Shown here one piece after another: positions 26,066-34,583 of a stretch of DNA of 47,452 nucleotides. Origin of the DNA: Chloroflexota bacterium (GTDB lineage: Bacteria > Chloroflexota > UBA4733); the NCBI GenBank assembly GCA_023381895.1, contig JAMCTA010000048.1, positions 1 to 47,452 of the forward strand, read 5' to 3'. Every line of letters starts with the position of its first letter. Position 1 is the stretch's first letter. The notes below the pieces were generated by a model, which did not search any database, had not been told where the DNA came from, and was given only the letters and a program-made list of their open reading frames with translations. Position numbers and translations under genes: made by a program.

Positions 26066-27319
26066 ATGCGTATCATTCAGGTTGCAACCCATTACGCTGA
26101 TATCGGAGGTGGCCCGCGGATGATTCATGATCTCGCGGCGTTATTTTTCCGCTTCGGGCACGACGTGAAGATCCTACATGGTGCCCCTGTAAATCGGCCT
26201 TTCCGGGATGTGCAATGGCCGGTGCGTCAGGTCGAGGGAGTTCTCGTCCGCGACAGTGCGCCAGGCCCGGAAACAGTGCAGATACTCAAGCGCGAGGTCG
26301 CTGAGTTCACGCCCGACTTGGTCATTTTCCACGGGCCCATACATCCCGCGCTGCTCGACTCAGTCGGAACCTCTTGGCCGGTGGTCAAATTCGTGCATGC
26401 GTACCATGATTGCCCGGCACATAGAAGGCTATTTACGCGCGGCGATCGTGTGTGTGAGCGAGTGATCGGTCCGGGTTGCTTTGTAAACTGGTACGCCAGG
26501 AAGTGCGGCACCGGAAGGCGGGATCCACGTTATGCGGTTGCCTCCTTTCGGTCGGCATGGCTAGAGACGCAAAGCCTTCGGCGGGCTCCGGTGGTTCTCA
26601 CGAACAGCGAGTACCTGAAACGATCGCTCGTGTCCAGCGGCTGCGCGACATCGAGGGTACAAGTTGTGCCGCTTTTCTCGATGGACCCGACGGAGAACAC
26701 CGAAACGAAGACCGTGATACGTACTGGCTCAACGGGCACTGGTGGCCCACTTTGCACAGATCGGACAGTGCTCTTTGCTGGGCGATTAGGCTACGAGAAG
26801 GGGCTGCCGTATCTTCTGCGAGCCTTTGCGCGCCTCTCCCCAATGTCTCAACTGGTGATCGCTGGCGACGGACATATGCAAGGGAAGTGCCGCGAGATGG
26901 CGCGCGCGCTGAATATCGCTGACCGCACACGATTCCTGGGTTGGGTGCCGGCACCGGAGATGTCTGCAATTTACACCGCCGCTGATGTCCTGGCAGTGCC
27001 GTCGATTTGGCCAGAGCCGTTCGGACTCATAGGAATCGAGGCGGCAAGATTTGGCTGCCCAGTTGTTGCCTTCGACGTGGGCGGGATAAGCGAGTGGCTA
27101 GGGTCTCTAGTTCGAGGCACGGCAGTACCGGCTCTTGACGAGGGAGCGTTGGCTGAGGCGCTCGATCACTATCTCGGCGCGCCGACTGATCGCGCTCAAG
27201 CGATGGAAGATTTCTACGCGGCCAATCAACGGCGGATGTCCTCCGTGCTCTCACTTTTTGAGGAGCTAGCCCAGAACGAGGGGCGGTTCCGTCGAAAGAC
27301 GGGGGGCGGTGCGCCGTGA
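26066..27319 (+). CDS. GT4-family glycosyltransferase
   Basis: A 417-residue GT-B enzyme. The N-terminal domain begins MRIIQVATHYADIGGGPRMI. The donor-binding domain has VLFAGRLGYEKGLPYLLRAF and FGLIGIEAARFGCPVVAFD, where the two glutamates of EX7E are reduced to an FGLIGIE form. A cysteine-rich stretch (about residues 122-150, CPAH, CERVIGPGC, KCG) is of a kind seen in several GT4 proteins. Donor and acceptor are unknown. GGGGG about nine bases upstream supports the ATG. The stop overlaps the next start in a GTGA. Confidence 0.88.
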   Translation: MRIIQVATHYADIGGGPRMIHDLAALFFRFGHDVKILHGAPVNRPFRDVQWPVRQVEGVLVRDSAPGPETVQILKREVAEFTPDLVIFHGPIHPALLDSVGTSWPVVKFVHAYHDCPAHRRLFTRGDRVCERVIGPGCFVNWYARKCGTGRRDPRYAVASFRSAWLETQSLRRAPVVLTNSEYLKRSLVSSGCATSRVQVVPLFSMDPTENTETKTVIRTGSTGTGGPLCTDRTVLFAGRLGYEKGLPYLLRAFARLSPMSQLVIAGDGHMQGKCREMARALNIADRTRFLGWVPAPEMSAIYTAADVLAVPSIWPEPFGLIGIEAARFGCPVVAFDVGGISEWLGSLVRGTAVPALDEGALAEALDHYLGAPTDRAQAMEDFYAANQRRMSSVLSLFEELAQNEGRFRRKTGGGAP

Positions 27320-28224
27320 CGGAGCTAATCGTGTCTATTGTTTGCCACAATAATCCCTCCCTCCTGGAGCAGTGCCTGTCATCCGTCCGCGCTAACTGCA
27401 CATTGCCTTTTCGCTTCATTGTTGTGGATAATGCCGACAACTCTGAGGTGCAGCGGGTGGCGCGGCACTATCTCGAGGAGCCGGACGTACTCATCGTCAA
27501 TAGCGAGCCCCAGGGTTTCGCGAAGAACCACAATCGGGCATTCACACAAGCTAGCGGCGAGTTCTTTCTATTGCTTAATGACGATACCGTCGTGCTCCGC
27601 CGCGCGCTCGAGGGCATGGTCTCAGTCTTGCAGAGTCACGCCGATATAGCGGCCGTCGCGTGCAAGGCCTACACGGATTGGCGTCTTAACCAGACGCACG
27701 ATGTTTGCGGATTGCGCTTTCCCTCCGCGATTGTGGCACTGCAAGACGGAGTGCTAGACTACTCTGGATTGGCTCGATCGTTTCCCCGTGCGCAGCTTGT
27801 CCGACGGTGGTTATTCGTGGATCGAGACCATAATACATCGCAAGAGGCGGCTCACCTCAATGGTGCGTGCCTGCTACTTCGTAGGTCGGCAGTAGAGCAG
27901 GTGGGCACACTGGATGAACGTTTCTTCATGTTCCTTGAGGAGACGGATCTCTGCCTGCGGCTGCGACAGAGGGGCTGGAGACTCTGGTACGAGGCGAACG
28001 TGGGGATAATACACTTGGGGGGGTCTAGCGTTGGAGGAAAGGCGAGGGATCGGCTCTATGATCGAAGCATGCTCTTGTTCCTGTCGAAGCACTACGGGCC
28101 AAGGTCGGTGGTGGCCTACCGTATTGCCACCTTCATCCTGTCTCTGCTGCGGCTCTGGCGCCGTTCCGCGCAGGCACTAATTCAGTATTTCCAGAAAGCG
28201 GTAGGTGATGTCCCCGTGCCCTGA
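27316..28224 (+). CDS. GT2-family glycosyltransferase (rhamnosyltransferase-like)
   Basis: A 302-residue GT-A enzyme. The start LIVSIVCHNNPSLLEQCLSS and IVVDNAD give the nucleotide-binding strands. LLNDDTVVL supplies the metal-binding acidic motif. FFMFLEETDLCLRLRQRGW is the C-terminal ED motif common to inverting rhamnosyl-type enzymes. HLNGACLLLRR precedes it. The GTG start overlaps the previous stop by four bases, so translation is coupled. Sugar specificity is inferred weakly. Confidence 0.88.
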   Translation: MTELIVSIVCHNNPSLLEQCLSSVRANCTLPFRFIVVDNADNSEVQRVARHYLEEPDVLIVNSEPQGFAKNHNRAFTQASGEFFLLLNDDTVVLRRALEGMVSVLQSHADIAAVACKAYTDWRLNQTHDVCGLRFPSAIVALQDGVLDYSGLARSFPRAQLVRRWLFVDRDHNTSQEAAHLNGACLLLRRSAVEQVGTLDERFFMFLEETDLCLRLRQRGWRLWYEANVGIIHLGGSSVGGKARDRLYDRSMLLFLSKHYGPRSVVAYRIATFILSLLRLWRRSAQALIQYFQKAVGDVPVP

Positions 28225-28601
28225 CATGGGCATTCGGCGGGCGTTGCGTTTCGCCCGGTTTGCTGGTCTTTACCGAGGGATAGGGGTGATAGCCCGTCAA
28301 CCTCTCCACTTCGTGTCCCTCTCTTGTCCCTGGGAGTCCCTTGGCGCACCGGATCTCGCCCCGGTGCGCCAAGGGACTCGTAAGAGGCAGTCATGTCCGA
28401 TGGGTGCAACGTAAATGAATCTTCTGGAGGCATTCGCAAGGACCACTAACCCTCTGAATCTCCGCGTCGGTGATGCGCTCATTGTCGAGCAACCAACCGT
28501 CTGTTAGGCGTTGTACCTTGAACAGATTGGTGTGCCTTGCAGCAGGCGTGTTCCTACGGCGGCTGCGCCAATGCTCGACGTTTTCGGCAAGAAAGGACGG
28601 C
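28225..28601. other. Intergenic region holding a perfect inverted repeat
   Basis: No gene is supported in these 377 bases. They contain the 19-bp inverted repeat at 28334-28379 and a short direct repeat (TGTCCCT twice just before it). The downstream end leads into a decayed methyltransferase. Weak frames on both strands show no family features. Confidence 0.5.
28334..28379. repeat. Perfect 19-bp inverted repeat with 8-base loop
   Basis: GAGTCCCTTGGCGCACCGG at 28334-28352 is mirrored without mismatch by its complement at 28361-28379, around ATCTCGCC. In RNA this would form a very stable hairpin. It lies 110 bases after a glycosyltransferase stop, so it may end transcription, though no T-tract follows. 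It could also be a mobile-element end or a miniature element. Confidence 0.75.
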
Positions 28602-28898
28602 CTGCGCGACCCTGGGGCGATTGTCCCAGCTTCAGCCAGAGAGCCTTACGTGAACGAGAATGAGCTGGCAGGGCTCTGCCCGTCCGACCCAACTAAGCCT
28701 GATTTATGAGAGGTACACCGAGCATATCTCCCGGACCATGGCGGTCATGAAGCGGTGCCTCACACGAGGGGAAACGATGATCGAGACTGGCTGTACGCAG
28801 GGTAACATGAGCTTGATGCTAGCGGAAATCATTGAGCATGTCGCGCACCCACGGGACATTGTCAGTAAAGCGCTGAAGTGGGTTCATCCCGGGAGCGT
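28602..28898 (+). pseudogene. Decayed methyltransferase, paralogue of the gene at 35723
   Basis: The reading starts at CTG (28602) after AAAGGA and gives RDPGAIVPASAREPYVNENE. It then changes frame near 28690 and continues LIYERYTEHISR and TGCTQGNMSLMLAE, IIEHVAHPRDIVSKALKWVH. The intact paralogue at 35723-36514 reads the same way but has about 50 extra residues between MLAE and IIEHVAHP. Those residues include the acidic SAM-binding strand and the post-motif. So there is a frameshift, an in-frame deletion and a lost C-terminus. The remnant is in frame with the following glycosyltransferase. It cannot be active. Confidence 0.85.
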
Positions 28899-29007
28899 CG
28901 CCGCTGTGCTCAAACGTCGCCGCCATTCCCAGCGATGCATTCCGCGTAAATTGCTTATAAGCAGAGTTGGTGTCCATGAGGGGGGCTCCGAACCGCTGGA
29001 GGGACCA

Positions 29008-30091
29008 AGGGTAGCCGTCGTGTATCCCATGCCCTTCGGCGAGGAGGGGATCTTCGGCGGCGGAGAGCGCTACGCACATTCGCTGGCACGCGCACTGGCC
29101 GAGCGGGTGCCGACGCGTCTCGTCCTGTTCGGCCGAACGCGCCGTCGTTACTTCGAAGGAAAGTTGCTGATCGAAACCTATCCCTGGCTGACGTTACTGC
29201 ACGGCCAGCGCCACAATCCGCTAGGCTTCGGATTCCTGCGCAGCCTGCTGGCCGTAGACGTGATCCACTGTGTGGTCTGGCACACCATGATGACCGACAT
29301 GTCCATTCTGCTCGCTCGATTGTCGAGGAAGCGGGTTATCGTGACTGATGTTGGGGGCGGCGGCAGCTTGAGCCTGCTGCGCTGGTTCGATGTTGGCCGG
29401 ATGGTCGACGGCTTCTACGTCCTCTCGCAGTTCGCGGCCGGGTTCTTCGCGCGATACGGCTCCAAGTGTCGGGTGATCTACGGGGGCGTCAGCATTCCGC
29501 CCGTTCCTCAAGCAGCGGATCCTCTCGACGCCGGTACCCCCAAGATCCTTTTTGTCGGCCGACTCTTGCGACATAAGGGCGTCGACTTGTTGCTCCAGGC
29601 CGCGCCGATGTCGGTGCCGGTGACCATCGTTGGCCGTCCCTACGATGGCGAGTATTTCACCTATCTTCAGCAGCTCGCAGTCGGGAAGCACGTTACCTTT
29701 TTGACCGACGCCGACGATGCCCGGTTAAACGAGGAGCTTCGTACGAGCACCATGCTCGTTCATCCCGCTGTCTACGATGGGTGGGGGGGGGGGCCACACC
29801 GACGTGCCGGAGCTTTTTGGGCTGGCCGTCGTCGAGGCAATGGGACACGCTCTGCCAACCATCGTGTCGAGCGCCGGTAGCCTGCCGGAACTGGTCGCTG
29901 ATGGCGAGACCGGCTTCATCGTGCCACCGGGCGATGTGGCTGCGCTGAGGCAGGCCATTCTGTGTCTGGTGTCCAACCCCGTACTGGCACGACGGATGGG
30001 GCTGGCTGCGCGCGAGCGAGCCATTCGTCTGTTCTCGTGGGAGGCAGTGGCCGAGCGCTGCCTTCGCCACTATGCCGGCGAGGAAGGTTGA
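29008..30091 (+). CDS. GT4-family glycosyltransferase, out of frame at an 11-G run
   Basis: Coding similarity begins RVAVVYPMPFGEEGIFGGGE and proceeds through KILFVGRLLRHKGVDLLL to TMLVHPAVYDGW. There a run of 11 G (29783-29793) throws the frame. The rest, HTDVPELFGLAVVEAMGHAL, PTIVSSAGSLPELVADGETG and onward, is intact in the next frame to 30091. Ten G would give one continuous protein. As written, translation ends at 29880 with a scrambled tail and without the EX7E donor-binding region. The start is unclear: GTG 29020 is possible, or in-frame read-through from the decayed methyltransferase. The stop TGA shares a base with the next ATG. A switchable gene or a sequencing error are both possible. 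Confidence 0.8.
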
Positions 30092-31575
30092 TGTTCCAGT
30101 CGCCCCCCTTTTTTCAAGCGCGGGTTGGACTGCGAGTCCCATCCGCCGTGAGATTGGTGGCGCTCGTTGCCGTCGCCTGCCTTCTCGTGATCTACACCTG
30201 CTGGCTCACCGTCAACCGTTCGCCAGCACTGGTGGCCGCGCCTATCGCCCTTGCTATGCTGGCAGTGTTGGCCTGGCGACCGTACGCCGGGGCCGTGATG
30301 TTGCTCCTTTACTCCACCGTGCATTTCTTCGTGGTGCGCGTGATCTTTCAGATGGGCGACAGTCCGAGCCTGCTGATCAATACCTGGAAGGACTGGTTCC
30401 TCCTGCTGATTTGCGCCGTCTGGATTTACCAACGTAGGGGCAGAGGCTTTTCGGCGGTACCCGGCTGGCTAATTGCCGCACTTGTGACTTACAGCGCGAT
30501 AACGTTTGTCCAAGCATTTAACCCACTGGGATTCGGCTTTAGGGCTGCTTTCACCGATTTCCGCTGGACTACGCTCAGCATTATCTTCGCCCTGATCATC
30601 GCCGATACCCTGCGATCCGCCAAGACGCTGCGTGTAACCTTGGCTCTTCTGCTGGGTATGGGTGTGTTCCAAGCTATCTACGGGATCTATCAGAAAACTG
30701 TTACGTTTCAGCGAGCCGTCGCTCTGGGCGCCGATCCAGGTTACGGAGGAAGTTTCATCCTCGGTCACTTGAAGTCGTTTGGCGCTGTGGGCGGGCAGTT
30801 CGGTCCGTACCTGGCGATGCTTCTTCCGTTTGCGGTGGCGTGGCTGATGACGACGCCTCGGTGGTGGCAACGGCTTCCGGCATTGGCGATCTGCATGGTT
30901 CTCCTGATTGCCATTGTAGATGCCTCGACGCGCGTGGCATGGGTGATGGCTGCCGTTGGCATTGTCGCGATGTGCGTAGTCACTCGGCGGTGGTTGTTCC
31001 TGGCGCTTGCTGTCGTCGCGTCCCTGGTCTTCGTGGCCACGGCGAGCGGGTACACGGCATATCGACTACATGCCGTGCTTGACCCCTTGGGGCAGAGCTC
31101 GACCTTCAAGGGGCGTACTGTCGCGTGGGCAGGAAACTACCAACTCGTCCTGCAGGATCCCTTTGGCTTTGGCCTCGGCACCACCGGAGATTCTCGATAC
31201 CGGGCGGGCGTCGTGGCAGCGGCCGATAACGTGCCGGCATTCTTGGAAAACGAGTGGCTTGATCTGGGATTGGAGATCGGTCTGCCGGGGATCGTTGCCT
31301 TCGCCTGGGTGCTGGGTGGGGTGGTGCTCGCCAGCATCCGGGCCCGCCGTGATGTAACGGATCCCTGGCTCAGGGTCGTCTGGGCGGCAGCCTTTTCGAT
31401 TGTCATCATGTGTATCATCGCTGGCCTCGATGCGCGCACTGTCACCGCTTCTGCCCCAATTTCCTGGTACTTCTGGGCCTCCGTCGGGCTACTGTTTGCC
31501 TTGCCCCATATCCAAGTCGTAGAGAGCGCCCTGCCCGTGAAGATCCACAGCGGAGACGCCGGTCATGCGACGTAA
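30091..31575 (+). CDS. O-antigen ligase/polymerase family membrane protein (Wzy/WaaL-like)
   Basis: A 494-residue protein with about ten to twelve membrane helices and a long periplasmic-type loop. Hydrophobic segments start with LVALVAVACLLVIYTCWLTV. The loop contains GRTVAWAGNYQLVLQDPFGFGLGTTG and FLENEWLDLGLEIGLPGIVAF, matching the Wzy_C domain, where G-x-G-x-G and an N/E-rich segment are conserved. In this setting it is probably the polymerase that joins repeat units; a ligase role cannot be excluded. The ATG at 30091 follows GAGGAAGG and overlaps the previous stop; the longer frame from 29962 lies inside the glycosyltransferase. Confidence 0.88.
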   Translation: MFQSPPFFQARVGLRVPSAVRLVALVAVACLLVIYTCWLTVNRSPALVAAPIALAMLAVLAWRPYAGAVMLLLYSTVHFFVVRVIFQMGDSPSLLINTWKDWFLLLICAVWIYQRRGRGFSAVPGWLIAALVTYSAITFVQAFNPLGFGFRAAFTDFRWTTLSIIFALIIADTLRSAKTLRVTLALLLGMGVFQAIYGIYQKTVTFQRAVALGADPGYGGSFILGHLKSFGAVGGQFGPYLAMLLPFAVAWLMTTPRWWQRLPALAICMVLLIAIVDASTRVAWVMAAVGIVAMCVVTRRWLFLALAVVASLVFVATASGYTAYRLHAVLDPLGQSSTFKGRTVAWAGNYQLVLQDPFGFGLGTTGDSRYRAGVVAAADNVPAFLENEWLDLGLEIGLPGIVAFAWVLGGVVLASIRARRDVTDPWLRVVWAAAFSIVIMCIIAGLDARTVTASAPISWYFWASVGLLFALPHIQVVESALPVKIHSGDAGHAT

Positions 31576-32398
31576 CACTGGCCGCGTCCACCAAGAGATT
31601 GTTGCCACCGTGTACCCCAGCGAAACGGCACCCGATGGCAGCGCGCGGCGGCAGCGCGACGTGTGGCTGGCGCGCGTAGGAGCGCGAATCAATGGGGCAG
31701 GCGCCGGGTCAGCCGTCGGCAGGATTGGTTGGACCCAGTACACGGCGCTCACGACGCGAGCTTTGATCGCCGGTTTGGAAGATGTCCGACCCTTCGCCTG
31801 GGGACAGGTGCTCGATGTGGGCTGCGGTGCCAAGCCATACGAGGCTATGCTGCGTGGACGCGCGACGGCCTGGGTCGGAGTCGACTTTCCACAGGCGTTT
31901 TCTGGATGGACGCGCGCCAACGTCTTTGCCAGCGCCCTGGCGATGCCGTTCAAAGATTGCGCCTTTGATACCGTCGTTTCCACTGAAGTTCTGGAGCATC
32001 TCCCTGAACCCGCCAGAGACCTCCAAGAGATGTTCCGGGTGCTGAGGCCTGGCGGACACGTTATCTCCACCACCCCGTTCTACTACGGGCTGCACGAGGA
32101 GCCTCGCGACTACTTTCGTTATACGGCGCATGGACTCCGGTATCTCGCTACCCAGGCAGGTTTTACCGTAGTGTTACTGGAGCCCTGTGGCGATGTCCTG
32201 AGCGTGATCGGGCAGCTCGTCGCCTACTGGCTACCACTCGGCCGGGCTGGAAGCTGGAAGAGCAGGGCCATGGCCATGGCACGGTTCGCAGTCCAACGCC
32301 TCTGCGCGCAACTCGATCGACGCCATCACTGGGGACACGACCCATTGCGCTACGTCATGGTCTGCGCCAAGCCGGTCACCGACGTATTGGGAGCCTGA
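31565..32398 (+). CDS. Class I SAM-dependent methyltransferase
   Basis: A 277-residue methyltransferase. GQVLDVGCGAKPYEAML is motif I and WVGVDFP carries the acidic residue. FDTVVSTEVLEHLPEPARDL is post-motif II, followed by EMFRVLRPGGHVISTTPFYY. The C-terminal part is hydrophobic and basic. It overlaps the polymerase stop by 11 bases, so the two are coupled. Substrate is not known; modification of a sugar or chain terminus is a common role for such genes in capsule loci. Confidence 0.86.
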   Translation: MRRNTGRVHQEIVATVYPSETAPDGSARRQRDVWLARVGARINGAGAGSAVGRIGWTQYTALTTRALIAGLEDVRPFAWGQVLDVGCGAKPYEAMLRGRATAWVGVDFPQAFSGWTRANVFASALAMPFKDCAFDTVVSTEVLEHLPEPARDLQEMFRVLRPGGHVISTTPFYYGLHEEPRDYFRYTAHGLRYLATQAGFTVVLLEPCGDVLSVIGQLVAYWLPLGRAGSWKSRAMAMARFAVQRLCAQLDRRHHWGHDPLRYVMVCAKPVTDVLGA

Positions 32399-32429
32399 GC
32401 GATACGGTGGAGAAGGGAGTCACTCACCT

Positions 32430-33302
32430 ATGACGCACGGTGTCTTAGCCCACACGGCTGCCGCTGATCCTGTCGAGAGTTTCTGGGATGCGGCCTATGG
32501 AGCGACCGTGATATCGAGAGCTGCAGCGGAGCCGGGAGCATTCATTGATACTTATCTTGATGCCGTTGGTACGGTCGCCGGGTTGCGGGTGCTAGAGTGT
32601 GGCCAAGGTACCGGGGAAATCACAGTAGGCTTGGCCCGACGGGGAGCACACGTTACCTGTTTTGATGTATCCGCAGTTGCCTGCGAGCAGACTAGGGCAC
32701 GTGCTGCCATCCTGGGTCTCGGGGAGCGCGTGACCGTCTTGTGTACTTCTCACTTGCAGGTGGCTCGCGAGATCGACGCGATGCGATTTGACGTCGTCTG
32801 CGGGCGTTTTTTCTTGCATCACATCCCGGCTGTGGAGTTTGTAAACCTGGCTAGGCATGTGTTGTCTCCGGTTGGACGCTGCATCTTCTGGGAGAACTCA
32901 GCGCGTAATCCGCTGCTGATGTTTGCCCGTAATTACATCGTTGGTCGCTTCGGTATCGAGCGCCACAGTGACGCGCGGGAATACCCGCTGACCGACAGCT
33001 ACCTGGAAGAGCTACGCTGCTACTTCCGCGACGTCCGTGCGTCCGTCCCGCGTGACTACTTTCTCTTTGCTGGTGAGCTGCAGCCGCTGCTCATGCAACT
33101 CGACCGCAAGGCCAAGAATGCCGCGGCCAAACGGGCGATTGGCCTCGTCTGGGAGGCAACAGGGCGTGTCGATCACCGGCTGGGACGCGTGCTCCCGAGC
33201 CGTTTACGACGCTATGGTTGGTGGCAACTGGTGGAGTGCAAGGCACTTGATGTCGAAGGAGTTTCTGTCAGCACCGGCGGGATGCCTGGGTGGGGTGGAT
33301 GA
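32430..33302 (+). CDS. Class I SAM-dependent methyltransferase
   Basis: A 290-residue enzyme whose motif I is VLECGQGTGEITVGLARRG, with Glu-Cys-Gly-Gln instead of the usual Asp-x-Gly-x. VTCFDVS is the acidic strand, and FDVVCGRFFLHHIPAVEFVN the post-motif. VLSPVGRCIFWENSARNP follows. The last 100 residues form a basic, aromatic-rich helical region. An AAGGGAG lies about 11 bases before the ATG. Its stop overlaps the next ATG (ATGA). Substrate unknown. Confidence 0.82.
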   Translation: MTHGVLAHTAAADPVESFWDAAYGATVISRAAAEPGAFIDTYLDAVGTVAGLRVLECGQGTGEITVGLARRGAHVTCFDVSAVACEQTRARAAILGLGERVTVLCTSHLQVAREIDAMRFDVVCGRFFLHHIPAVEFVNLARHVLSPVGRCIFWENSARNPLLMFARNYIVGRFGIERHSDAREYPLTDSYLEELRCYFRDVRASVPRDYFLFAGELQPLLMQLDRKAKNAAAKRAIGLVWEATGRVDHRLGRVLPSRLRRYGWWQLVECKALDVEGVSVSTGGMPGWGG

Positions 33303-34510
33303 ATGAACCACTGCGGGTCTGCGTCATCTCCGGCAGTTTTCCGCCGAAGGTATGCGGCATCGGCGATTATACGGCGAATCTGTCGGCGGCTTTGCGACGA
33401 CGGGGCGTCTTCGTGTTGAACGTCGTGCCGCCGCAGTACGCGCGGCCCTGGCCGCCGGGCGAAGCCGGCGCGGAATCCGTCCTCGGCGCAGTCGAGGGCT
33501 GGTCGCCTTACCACCTGGTCCGTCTGGCCCGAACCGTGGCACGGCAGCAGCCTGACGTCGTTCACCTTCAGTATCAGGTGAGCCTCGTCGAGGAGAGCGT
33601 CGCTATTGGCCTCTTGCCGTTGCTGGTGCGCAGGCTGCTCCCCCTGACGCGCTTTCACGTTACGCTCCACGATCTGCACGCTCCCCATCAGCGCCGCCTG
33701 GGGAAAATCGCGCTCCGCCCCCTGGTGGCCTTCAGCGATTATGCCCACCATTCCATCAGCTCCAATCTCCCCCGCGTCGTTCGTCTTGGACGCCCGCTCG
33801 CGCGTGTCGTCGTGCGTAAGACGGTCATTGGTCCCGGTATCTCCGTCGGGGAGTCGCCTGAGAACAATCGTGATGCCGTGCGCCATCGTTTCGGCATCGG
33901 CCCGGACGAGTTCGTCCTCACCTGCTTTGGAACGCTTTCGCCTACTCGAGATTATGAGACGCTCTTTGCAGCCGCGAGCCTGCTGCGTCAAGAGATCGGC
34001 GTGATGCGCGTCGTCCTGGTCGGTGCCGGCCATGCTGACGATCGCTTTGCCTATGGCACTCCGGGCCTTGCGGCGATGGCAGCACGCCACGGGCTGGAGT
34101 TGGGCCGGCACATTCTCTGCACAGGGAAGGTGACACCGCAGGAAGTGGTCGACATTCTTCGGGCCGGGGATGTGACGGTCATGCCTCTGCGGGATCCAGA
34201 GCACATCGAGAGTCGCAGCAGCTTTAGCCTCTTGCCGTTCTGCGCTACGCCGATTGTCGTGACAGCCTCCCACCGTCCTATTCCGCCCCTCCAGAACGGG
34301 CGCAATGTGCTCACCTATCGGCACGGAGACCCTGCCGATCTCGCCCGGCAGACCGCCCTGCTGCACCGCAATCCCCGATTACGAGGTACGCTTGTCGGCA
34401 ACCTTGACTCTCTCCGCCGCCACTACTCCTGGGAGCAGATTGCCGGAGATACCGAGCTATGCTATCGAGCATCGTTGGGCCTGGGCAAGCCTATAGTGAA
34501 GCCACGATGA
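33299..34510 (+). CDS. GT4-family glycosyltransferase
   Basis: A 403-residue GT-B enzyme. The start RVCVISGSFPPKVCGIGDYT is the acceptor-side Gly-rich loop of this family. FHVTLHDLHAPHQRR and later VLTCFGTLSPTRDYETLFAA follow. The donor region has FSLLPFCATPIVVTASHRPI in place of a standard EX7E, as in some family branches. ATG 33299 overlaps the previous stop in an ATGA; the GTG at 33290 is less likely. Donor sugar unknown. 73 bases separate it from the next glycosyltransferase. Confidence 0.83.
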   Translation: MNEPLRVCVISGSFPPKVCGIGDYTANLSAALRRRGVFVLNVVPPQYARPWPPGEAGAESVLGAVEGWSPYHLVRLARTVARQQPDVVHLQYQVSLVEESVAIGLLPLLVRRLLPLTRFHVTLHDLHAPHQRRLGKIALRPLVAFSDYAHHSISSNLPRVVRLGRPLARVVVRKTVIGPGISVGESPENNRDAVRHRFGIGPDEFVLTCFGTLSPTRDYETLFAAASLLRQEIGVMRVVLVGAGHADDRFAYGTPGLAAMAARHGLELGRHILCTGKVTPQEVVDILRAGDVTVMPLRDPEHIESRSSFSLLPFCATPIVVTASHRPIPPLQNGRNVLTYRHGDPADLARQTALLHRNPRLRGTLVGNLDSLRRHYSWEQIAGDTELCYRASLGLGKPIVKPR

Positions 34511-34583
34511 GGCGCGTATTTCGCACGCGCCGGGCCATGTAGATTCCATCGTGCCTTTACTTTAGTTAGGGAGCAGTGGTCAG

